A stretch of DNA of 25,508 nucleotides from a virus. Position 1 is the stretch's first letter, and each line of letters begins with the position of its first letter. Positions 5,941 to 11,209 of the stretch are shown here, piece after piece. Below the pieces are notes generated by a model that did not search any database, was not told where the DNA came from, and worked only from the letters and a program-made list of their open reading frames with translations. Made by a program: the position numbers and the translations under genes. Where the stretch lies: the IMG/VR virus record IMGVR_UViG_3300025276_000198, positions 1 to 25,508 of that record; one strand, written 5' to 3'.

Positions 5941-6410
5941 AGATCAGCCTCCTCTAAAGCTGTATCATCTGCGTAGTTACCACTGCCATGTTTATCCAAC
6001 AGCTCAATCTCAGCGTATTCTTTAGAATATTCTACTCTGAACGCAACGTATTCTTCAGCAGACTCTACTTCTTCTTCGGTCCAGTTATCACCGCCATCCA
6101 GATCTTCAGTTAAGACGTTTAGAATTTCTCTGACTGTCCACTTAGACCTATAAGATAGTTCTCCTAACGTTAGATCAGGTGAGTTATCAAACAATTCTAG
6201 GACTTGAGACTTATCCCAACGCTTAGGTTTACCAACAGTAATTTTCATCAATTCCTCCTCTTTGATTGTTACTTTAAATATTTGAGCTATGTCATCATCC
6301 ATAGACTCTGTTAGTATTGCTAGACACTCTACGTATGTTCCTGTATAGAAGAGCTGATTTTCTTTGTACAGCTCATGGAATGTTTCACGTACTATTTCGT
6401 TATCGGCCAT
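5928..6410 (-). CDS. Hypothetical 160-aa protein with a helix-turn-helix-like core and internal start
   Basis: Two parts are visible. Residues 1-54 form an acidic helical section. Residues 55-160 begin MKITVGKPKRWDKSQVLELF and include DLTLGELSYRSKWTVREIL (about 79-97), a plausible helix-turn-helix, then an acidic Glu-rich tail. Codon 55 is ATG 6248, preceded by a perfect AGGAGG with a 5-base spacer, so a 106-aa form may be made from inside the same frame. This looks like two formerly separate genes joined in frame, or one gene with a nested product. The main start ATG 6410 uses the repeated leader. DNA binding is inference. Confidence 0.68.
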   Translation of the reverse strand: MADNEIVRETFHELYKENQLFYTGTYVECLAILTESMDDDIAQIFKVTIKEEELMKITVGKPKRWDKSQVLELFDNSPDLTLGELSYRSKWTVREILNVLTEDLDGGDNWTEEEVESAEEYVAFRVEYSKEYAEIELLDKHGSGNYADDTALEEADLWHQ

Positions 6411-6485
6411 TGTATATCCTTTCTAGATATAGGTTAAGTGTTTATGAAACAGCAACCATTACGATTGCTGAAGCAAAAAGACTTA
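6411..6485 (-). promoter_or_regulatory. Repeated 5' leader, full copy A
   Basis: Read leftward it holds two hairpins. CAGCAATC pairs with GGTTGCTG around GTAAT (8 bp, one wobble). TATATC pairs with GATATA around TAGAAAG, placing the AGAAAGGA ribosome binding site in the loop and 3' arm just before ATG 6410. Nearly identical copies precede the genes starting at 6812 and 7264, with short copies before 7681 and 7848. Confidence 0.85.
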
Positions 6486-6812
6486 TTAATCTCTAATAAT
6501 TGTTTCTTTTACATCGAGTTTGATTTCGACACAGTTAGATACAGCTAACCTGAAGACCGTTGGTTGTGCTTCTGAATCACGATAATTCCAGCGGATAGAT
6601 TGCAGGTGAGCGTATGCTGATTTTGCACTGGCAAATGATTTGCACTCTTTTTCACTGAACAACATTGCTGTAATAGCATAATCATCTGGCATGGGATTAG
6701 GGAAGGTCAAAGGAAGTTCTTTCCTCCCAGTGTCTTCATCAATGGTAAATGGCACTTTCACAATGTATAGGTATGTTGTGAGGTCTTTGAATGTGATTTT
6801 ATTAGTAGTCAT
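6486..6812 (-). CDS. Hypothetical 108-aa phage protein
   Basis: Soluble protein of mixed character: MTTNKITFKDLTTYLYIVKV, a Pro-rich loop (LPLTFPNPMPDDY), a helix with FASAKSAYAHLQSIRWNYRD, and a beta-like end (FRLAVSNCVEIKLDVKETI). No motif recognised. ATG 6812 is served by its own copy of the repeated leader. Its stop falls right next to the following leader copy. The cassette arrangement suggests an accessory early gene. Confidence 0.7.
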   Translation of the reverse strand: MTTNKITFKDLTTYLYIVKVPFTIDEDTGRKELPLTFPNPMPDDYAITAMLFSEKECKSFASAKSAYAHLQSIRWNYRDSEAQPTVFRLAVSNCVEIKLDVKETIIRD

Positions 6813-6892
6813 AATATATCCTTTCTAGATATAGGTTGGGTTAAGTGTTTATGAAACAGCAACCATTACGATTGCTGAAGCAAAAAGACTTA
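6813..6892 (-). promoter_or_regulatory. Repeated 5' leader, full copy B
   Basis: Same two hairpins as copy A, with a 4-5 base insertion (GGTTGGGTTAAG instead of GGTTAAG). Its far end supplies the TAA stop (6890-6892) of the gene upstream in the transcript. Bases 6893 to about 6920 look like the start of another, diverged copy lying inside that gene's last codons. Confidence 0.85.
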
Positions 6893-7264
6893 AGTGTTTA
6901 TGGAAGAGCAACCATCGTCACCTGTTTCAATATAGTATCCGGTGTGATACCATTTGGGTGACACTCGCTTGACCACTGATAGGTAATAATCCCTGATGGA
7001 TTGCTCCTCGCCTGCATCGTCTGGCAATTCATTTACCCACTTGGTGACAGTAATCACTTCTTGTGGAAACTCTTTGTTTAACAGGTCGTTGTCCTCCATG
7101 AGCAATGCGGCTACGAATGCCATTGCGTCCTGTGGACGATCCAAGTCCTCAACTTGGTAGTAGTTACCACCCTTGAACTTCCAATATGCGTTACCGTTTG
7201 CGAACTTTCCGTCTTTAGAATGTGCGCCGTAGTTCTCTAAAGTCTGCGTAGTTACTATAAACAT
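6890..7264 (-). CDS. Hypothetical 124-aa phage protein (MFIVTTQTLENYGAH type)
   Basis: Begins MFIVTTQTLENYGAHSKDGK and continues with NAYWKFKGGNYYQV, a pattern I recall from uncharacterised phage proteins. Acidic middle (EEQSIRDYYLSVVKRVSPKW) and a C-terminus YYIETGDDGCSSINT. The last codons and stop lie in sequence resembling the repeated leader, so the repeat seems to have moulded the gene's end. It has its own full leader. Function unknown. Confidence 0.7.
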   Translation of the reverse strand: MFIVTTQTLENYGAHSKDGKFANGNAYWKFKGGNYYQVEDLDRPQDAMAFVAALLMEDNDLLNKEFPQEVITVTKWVNELPDDAGEEQSIRDYYLSVVKRVSPKWYHTGYYIETGDDGCSSINT

Positions 7265-7339
7265 AATATATCCTTTCTAGATATAGGTTAAGTGTTTATG
7301 AAACAGCAACCATTACGATTGCTGAAGCAAAAAGACTTA
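7265..7339 (-). promoter_or_regulatory. Repeated 5' leader, full copy C
   Basis: Practically identical to copy A, with both hairpins intact. The end of the repeat (actta, 7335-7339) supplies the TAA stop of the gene upstream in the transcript, showing that the repeat unit spans from a stop codon to the next start codon. Confidence 0.85.
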
Positions 7340-7681
7340 GTTGAAGAGTGAGATTTGTCTTGGATCTTGTGCAAGGTCACTAGGTTCCAAGTCAAATTCA
7401 GAATAGAAATCTTGGAATCTGCCCTCTCCGTTATCAGCTTTAGTTACCGCATCGTTGAAATAGGTAATGTCAAGAGCTTCATAGGCGTAATCTGGGCATA
7501 CACGAGATAGTTCAACTATTCGTATTAGTTCGCTCTTTGAGCAAGTTAGAAAGAAATCACCTAAAGCATCTGCTTTGGGATTGTTGATCCACACATCGTT
7601 GCCAAGTTTGTCACCTGCCTCAAGTATGGCTAGACGCTTAGCAGCACGAAGGATGATCTTATCTGACGTTGGGAATTTCAT
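7337..7681 (-). CDS. Hypothetical 114-aa acidic phage protein
   Basis: Soluble, largely helical protein: MKFPTSDKIILRAAKRLAIL, a Cys-containing helix (FFLTCSKSELIRIVELSRVC) and an acidic end with FQDFYSEFDLEPSDLAQDP. ATG 7681 is chosen, five codons inside a longer frame that opens with TTG in the leader, because GAAAGGATATACC before ATG matches the leader used by the neighbours. Not recognised. Confidence 0.7.
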   Translation of the reverse strand: MKFPTSDKIILRAAKRLAILEAGDKLGNDVWINNPKADALGDFFLTCSKSELIRIVELSRVCPDYAYEALDITYFNDAVTKADNGEGRFQDFYSEFDLEPSDLAQDPRQISLFN

Positions 7682-7709
7682 GGTATATCCTTTCAAGATA
7701 TAGTTTAAG
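7682..7709 (-). promoter_or_regulatory. Short copy D of the repeated leader
   Basis: Keeps only the start-proximal hairpin: CTATATC, loop TTGAAAG, GATATACC, then ATG. The stem is identical to the full copies while one loop base differs (A to T). The distal hairpin is missing. The TAA of the upstream gene (7705-7707) lies in this copy. Confidence 0.75.
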
Positions 7710-7848
7710 AATTGAAGTCGTAGAAGTCACCCTCTATGGGTGTGCCGCACTCAAAGTGTGTACGCCAGTTGGTATTATGGTTGAGATTAGCGCAGCATAG
7801 CCAATCGTTATAAGCTTGCTCCGAAGCTTCATTCTTTGTCATAAGCAT
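7705..7848 (-). CDS. 47-aa hypothetical protein, first leftward gene after the control region
   Basis: Starts MLMTKNEASEQAYNDWLCCA and ends GTPIEGDFYDFNS, with three Cys and one His. ATG 7848 follows short leader copy E. A longer frame reaches 7998, but its upstream part is a low-complexity Leu/Pro/Ser translation of the T-free tract and is not credible. The gene is closest to the leftward promoter-like element at 8220-8239, so it may be expressed first. Confidence 0.62.
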   Translation of the reverse strand: MLMTKNEASEQAYNDWLCCANLNHNTNWRTHFECGTPIEGDFYDFNS

Positions 7849-7876
7849 GGTATATCCTTTCAAGATATAGGTTGGT
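7849..7876 (-). promoter_or_regulatory. Short copy E of the repeated leader
   Basis: Carries the start-proximal hairpin with loop TTGAAAG and GATATACC directly before ATG 7848, like copy D. Beyond it the sequence leaves the repeat and enters CTTGTCGG and the T-free tract. Confidence 0.75.
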
Positions 7877-7890
7877 GCCTTGTCGGACTG

Positions 7891-7999
7891 ACCCACCCCC
7901 AGACCAACCCCAGAGAGAAGCGGAGCAGGCAGAGGGCGGAAGAGACAGAGAGGCAAGAGAGAAGGCAGAGAGGGCAGAGAGGGAAACCCCCACAACACC
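7891..7999. other. 109-nt tract without T on the + strand
   Basis: No T occurs from 7891 to 7999 in an otherwise AT-rich genome. The outer parts are C/A-rich and the centre (about 7911-7987) is almost pure G/A with imperfect GGCAGAGAGG units. A leftward transcript would have an A-free, C/U-rich leader here, about 220-330 nt after the proposed start at 8220. No gene is credible in it. Confidence 0.9.
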
Positions 8000-8005
8000 T
8001 CTGCA

Positions 8006-8028
8006 AATCAGGCCCCTGTGGACTGATT
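8006..8028. repeat. Constant-loop hairpin, copy 2
   Basis: AATCAG (8006-8011) pairs with CTGATT (8023-8028) around GCCCCTGTGGA. The stem differs from copies at 4476 and 5237, yet pairing and the 11-base loop length are kept. It stands in the untranslated region of the leftward transcript. Confidence 0.75.
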
Positions 8029-8115
8029 ACTTACTCTACAACCTAATGACATCTAGCATCTACAAGACCTAACAGACACCAAGAGAACACATAGCTTGGG
8101 TCTTATCTGATAGGT

Positions 8116-8516
8116 ACTGAGAGACACTGAGAGATACTGAGATAGAGCTGAGAGAGACTTAGAGAGTATAGATATATATAGTAACCTAATGGATAGGGGC
8201 AGGCTTGGATAGCTTCTCCCTATAAGGAACTTAGAGAATAGGATGTCATTGCCCCACAGTCTCTCGAAGTTCTCACAGTACATCGATCCTCCCGCTAGTG
8301 CCTATGCCACCAGAGAACCTCACAGAGCCATGATACCTCAGAGTACCTCACAGTACCTGAGAGAACCTTAGAGGCTATGAGAGACCCCTTGAGGGCTCTC
8401 AGAGACTCCCTGAAAGAAAGACAAGAAGATCTTGATCCCGACTAGGGATCTCTATAAAGATTGAATGATTGAGGTGGTGGTAGCTGAAAGAGTCTGATAA
8501 AGCTGAGAGAACCTGA
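8116..8516. repeat. 10-bp repeats in the divergent control region
   Basis: Three tandem units ACTGAGAGAC, ACTGAGAGAT, ACTGAGATAG run from 8116 to 8145. Four tandem units of the form NRNWACCTNA fill 8331-8370, with further GAGAACCTNA copies at 8313-8322 and 8507-8516. The 10-bp step would place each unit on the same face of the helix. The region lies between the divergent promoter-like elements and before terL, and has no credible gene. Iterons of an origin or packaging-site repeats are possible. Confidence 0.65.
8220..8239 (-). promoter_or_regulatory. Leftward T7-type promoter-like element (P1)
   Basis: Read leftward: ATTCTCTAAGTTCCTTATAG, continuing GGAGA. The TATA followed by GGGAGA is the same arrangement as around +1 in T7 promoters, giving a predicted start at 8220. 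It points at the leftward gene block. Two near-identical copies point rightward at 8680 and 10487. Confidence 0.7.
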
Positions 8517-8679
8517 GAGAGATTGAGGGGGTACCGTGAAATAAATGAGGGTACTGAATATAAAAACAATACTTACAGGCTCTCTCTAAGCCACTCAATG
8601 TACCTCAAAGCACCTAGGGGGTACTCCAATCTGTACAGATACACACAGAATCCTAAAATATACTACAATATAACTACAG

Positions 8680-8699
8680 ATTGTCTAAGTTCCTTATAG
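8680..8699 (+). promoter_or_regulatory. Rightward T7-type promoter-like element before terL (P2)
   Basis: ATTGTCTAAGTTCCTTATAG differs from P1 and P3 at one base. The predicted start G8699 is 18 bases upstream of the terL ATG, leaving a very short leader that contains the AGGGG ribosome binding site. It would drive packaging and virion genes. Confidence 0.7.
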
Positions 8700-8716
8700 A
8701 TATATAGGGGACACAG

Positions 8717-10369
8717 ATGAATAACAAGGAAGTTATGACTCTTCTTAAAGAAAAAGAGAAGAGGATCAAGCTAAAGGGGTATGAGAATGACTTTACTTCT
8801 TTCGCTCAAGAACAAATACAGATTATTACTAAGGATACGTCTAAAGGGTTCATACCTTTTGAATTTAACGAGTGTCAACTGCGTATTACAAAGGCTCTCA
8901 CAGAACAACAAGCGACTACAGGCATGGTTAGGGTTATTATCCTTAAGGCTAGGCAACAGGGCATCAGTACTTACTGTGCTGGGAGGGTATTTTGGAAGTC
9001 ATACTTCTCACCGCACTCTCGAAGCGTAGTTATGGCTCATGATTCTGCTACATCTGATGCATTATTTAGTATGTCTAAGAATTTAATACGTAATATGCAG
9101 GGGGATTTAGTCCCTAAGGAGATAACATCTAATGCTAAAGAAATTAAAATACAATCTCCAGCTTATAATGATAGAGATGCTATTGGCTCGTATCGTTTAT
9201 ATACAGCGGGTTCTCCGGAAGCTGGTCGTGGGACTACACCAACGATTGCTCACCTATCAGAAGTAGCATTTTGGACACATGATGAGAAGATTTTGGCCGG
9301 TCTGTTCCAGGGGATCTCCCAGGCACCAGGCACTGAGGTTATTTTGGAGTCTACAGCCAATGGTGCTCAAGGGGAGTTCTACAGGCTCTGGAAGGGGGCT
9401 GTTGCTGGGGAGAATGAATACCTACCAATCTTCCTACCTTGGTTTATAACCCCTGAATACAGGCGTACAGCACCTCTGGGTATGGAGTTGACAATAGAAG
9501 AGGAAACTCTAGTAGAAAACTATGAGTTAGACCAAGATCAACTGTATTGGCGTAGGTTGAAGATTGCAGAAGGTGGTAAGTTAAAGTTCCAACAAGAGTA
9601 TCCAGCTACAGCCGATGAGGCTTTCATTGTATCGGGTGCTAATGTCTTTGACATTGAGAGACTTAACTCTCTAGTGCCTAGGCCAGAGCAGAAGCGTAGT
9701 GATTGGGATCCAGCGAGTAAGATGTTTGATGATAATAGGGAAGGTAACTTGTCTATCTATGACTATCCTAAGTGGGAGGAGCCATATGTCATTGGGGCTG
9801 ATGTCTCTTTGGGGGTAGGTCAAGACTATAGTGCTGCTATCGTTATGAATAATAAATATGAAATTGTAGCAGTGTATCGTAACAACCGAATTGACCCAAG
9901 TATGTGGGGTGAGTTGTTATTCTACTTAGGTAGATACTATAACAATGCTTTCTTAGCAGTTGAATCCAACTCTATGGGTATTGCTACACTGCAGAAACTA
10001 GAACAGATGGGTTATCTTAACCTATACAAACAAACAAAGATGGCTAATGTGTCTAATGAAGAAGGGCTAAGGCTAGGGTTTAGAACAACCTCTGCATCTA
10101 AACCTGTAATCATAGGTAACCTAAAGAACCTGATTGATAATGAAGATATAATGATACCTTCACCTATTGTAATCAGGGAACTTAAAGACTACATATCTAC
10201 AGCTAGTGGTAAGACTGAGGCAGCTCCTGGCTGCTGTGACGATACTGTCATTGCTCTAGCTATATGTGCTGAGGTATTACGTACACATTGGGATCGTCTA
10301 AACACAAGGAATGTTTCATGGAAGGAGAGAATCTCGGATTGGGAACCGGACAATACTCAATGGATTTAG
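8717..10369 (+). CDS. terL: Terminase large subunit
   Basis: The DNA-packaging motor: the ATPase pumps DNA into the procapsid through the portal and the nuclease cuts the concatemer. The 550-aa protein has the expected order of motifs. KARQQGIST (77-85) is the Walker A variant; IAHLSEVAFW (about 167-176) is Walker B with catalytic Glu; ESTANG (211-216) is motif III. The RNase H-type nuclease has acidic residues in GADVSLGVGQDYS (D362), VESNSMG (E416) and CCDDTVIAL (D508/D509). ATG 8717 follows AGGGG. Length is typical. No small terminase gene is visible just upstream, where it would usually lie; that region is non-coding repeats. Confidence 0.95.
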   Translation: MNNKEVMTLLKEKEKRIKLKGYENDFTSFAQEQIQIITKDTSKGFIPFEFNECQLRITKALTEQQATTGMVRVIILKARQQGISTYCAGRVFWKSYFSPHSRSVVMAHDSATSDALFSMSKNLIRNMQGDLVPKEITSNAKEIKIQSPAYNDRDAIGSYRLYTAGSPEAGRGTTPTIAHLSEVAFWTHDEKILAGLFQGISQAPGTEVILESTANGAQGEFYRLWKGAVAGENEYLPIFLPWFITPEYRRTAPLGMELTIEEETLVENYELDQDQLYWRRLKIAEGGKLKFQQEYPATADEAFIVSGANVFDIERLNSLVPRPEQKRSDWDPASKMFDDNREGNLSIYDYPKWEEPYVIGADVSLGVGQDYSAAIVMNNKYEIVAVYRNNRIDPSMWGELLFYLGRYYNNAFLAVESNSMGIATLQKLEQMGYLNLYKQTKMANVSNEEGLRLGFRTTSASKPVIIGNLKNLIDNEDIMIPSPIVIRELKDYISTASGKTEAAPGCCDDTVIALAICAEVLRTHWDRLNTRNVSWKERISDWEPDNTQWI

Positions 10370-10485
10370 AAGAAGCTTTTTATAGTGCGGTGTTAGATTA
10401 TTGGGTTCAAGGTCGTGTCCCACATGAGATGGTCTACCTTAACCATGAAGATGAATTTCTTGAAGTATACTATGGATATGCATAA
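10318..10485 (+). CDS. Small hypothetical protein overlapping the terL end
   Basis: The distinctive part is LEEAFYSAVLDYWVQGRVP and the acidic end with EDEFLEVYYGYA, probably a small helical protein. Starts considered: ATG 10318 has AAGGA seven bases upstream and gives 55 aa; ATG 10360 gives 41 aa with only a 10-base terL overlap but a weak ribosome binding site. I use 10318, with low certainty. The stop is followed directly by promoter-like element P3. Function unknown. Confidence 0.55.
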   Translation: MEGENLGLGTGQYSMDLEEAFYSAVLDYWVQGRVPHEMVYLNHEDEFLEVYYGYA

Positions 10486-10486
10486 G

Positions 10487-10506
10487 ATTCTCTAAGTTCC
10501 TTATAG
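10487..10506 (+). promoter_or_regulatory. Rightward T7-type promoter-like element (P3)
   Basis: ATTCTCTAAGTTCCTTATAG, identical over 20 bases to P1, starts one base after the stop of the small gene at 10485. The predicted start is G10506. The copy also forms an 8-bp inverted repeat (ATTCTCTA with TAGAGAAT), but P2 does not, so the conserved feature is the linear sequence. Downstream, 10542-10548 pairs with 10561-10567 in the leader before the next gene. Confidence 0.7.
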
Positions 10507-10586
10507 AGAATAAGTATTCCTGCATTGTCCTCATAACGCGCTGGTGGTCGCGGCAGGTAAACCACCAACTAATTTAGGAGGTTAAA

Positions 10587-10754
10587 ATGGCTGCAGGAAT
10601 GAAGCACTACTATAAAAATGGTAAAGAGTGCAAAGGACCAACGCATAAAGATGCTAAGGGTAAGATGATGTCTGGTGCTAAGCACACGGCGAGTAGTAAA
10701 TTTCTATTTCACAAGAAGGATTTATCCCCCGCTGCAAAGAAGGTGGCAACATGA
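10587..10754 (+). CDS. 55-aa small basic phage protein
   Basis: Strong ribosome binding site AGGAGG seven bases before ATG 10587. The product is Lys- and His-rich: MAAGMKHYYKNGKECKGPTH, then KMMSGAKHTASSKFLFHKKD and an Ala/Lys tail. The pattern of a YKNGKxxxGPTH motif, then SGxxHTxxSKxLFH, is one I recall from small proteins in marine podovirus structural blocks. It may be a minor virion or DNA-associated protein. It overlaps the next micro-ORF as ATGA. Confidence 0.7.
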   Translation: MAAGMKHYYKNGKECKGPTHKDAKGKMMSGAKHTASSKFLFHKKDLSPAAKKVAT

Positions 10755-10825
10755 GAAGGTATTTGAAACGCATACTATGCGCAGTAATGAATCGTGAATG
10801 CCCTTGCACTAAGTGCGAGTGCTAA
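10751..10825 (+). CDS. 24-aa cysteine-rich micro-protein
   Basis: The ATG overlaps the upstream TGA (ATGA, 10751-10754). The product starts MRRYLKRILCAVMNR and ends ECPCTKCEC, giving a C-x-C-x2-C-x-C cluster that could bind a metal such as zinc. The precise overlap and dense Cys pattern favour a real gene, but its length leaves doubt. AAGAAGG about 14 bases upstream may help initiation. Confidence 0.5.
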   Translation: MRRYLKRILCAVMNRECPCTKCEC

Positions 10826-10833
10826 AGTAATCG

Positions 10834-11066
10834 TCTGGCACTAACGCAAAGTGCTACGCCAGAGGTCTCATGACCTCAGGTCTTTACGTTGTTTTGCAGA
10901 TGGAATTTCGCTACCGTGTAGTTTGGGTATCAACCAACTACAGCTGAACACTGGGCAGGCGTCAAATAGAGGCCCCCTCCCATATAAGAGGTGGGTCTCT
11001 ATTGTAAATTATAATAATCGGGCATAGTCCCAAGTTAGTTAGTTAGACCCACGGAGGGAACTATGC
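10834..11066 (+). promoter_or_regulatory. Structured leader with start-codon sequestering stem
   Basis: Successive hairpins: 10834-10839/10858-10863; GAGGTC/GACCTC (10862-10867/10872-10877, loop TCAT), which overlaps the first by two bases; a long stem 10965-10979/10988-11003 with at least 11 pairs; and GCATAGTCCC (11022-11031) with GGGAACTATGC (11056-11066), 10 bp with one bulged A. The last stem buries both the GGAGGG ribosome binding site and ATG 11063. No T tract follows the long stem, so RNA processing or translational control is likelier than termination. Confidence 0.6.
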
Positions 11067-11209
11067 GCTTTAATGAAACACAAGTTGAACCAAAGAAAGA
11101 ACCTAAACCTAGTAAGAAGAAAGCTGTTATCAAAGCTGGTAGTAAAGACTACGACTACGCAGAGTTAGCTAATACCAAGAAGATTCTTACAGGGAGGGGT
11201 TCATTATGA
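11063..11209 (+). CDS. 48-aa Lys-rich small protein before the portal
   Basis: ATG 11063 follows GGAGGGAACT. The product begins MRFNETQVEPKKEPKPSKKK, then AVIKAGSKDYDYAELANTKK and ends ILTGRGSL: a Pro/Lys-rich disordered start and a short tail. Its TGA overlaps the portal ATG as ATGA (11206-11209), so its translation probably feeds the portal gene. Both start signals lie in the 3' half of a stable stem. Function unknown. Confidence 0.65.
   Translation: MRFNETQVEPKKEPKPSKKKAVIKAGSKDYDYAELANTKKILTGRGSL

Noticed and set aside
7816-8072. Two + strand frames and a long leftward extension across the T-free tract
   Set aside because: Lack of T removes most stop codons in several frames, so open frames here are expected without coding. 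Products are low-complexity (Arg/Glu/Gln or Leu/Pro/Ser).
8053-8283. A 76-codon leftward frame with GGGAGGATCG before its ATG
   Set aside because: It reads through the promoter-like element and the 10-bp repeats, which give a Leu/Ser-rich low-complexity product. The ribosome binding site is decent, so a short product is not fully excluded, but I do not call it.
10487-10511. Reading the 8-bp inverted repeat in P3 as a terminator or operator
   Set aside because: The second rightward copy at 8680 keeps the linear sequence without the inverted repeat, and no T tract follows, so the conserved part is better explained as a promoter.
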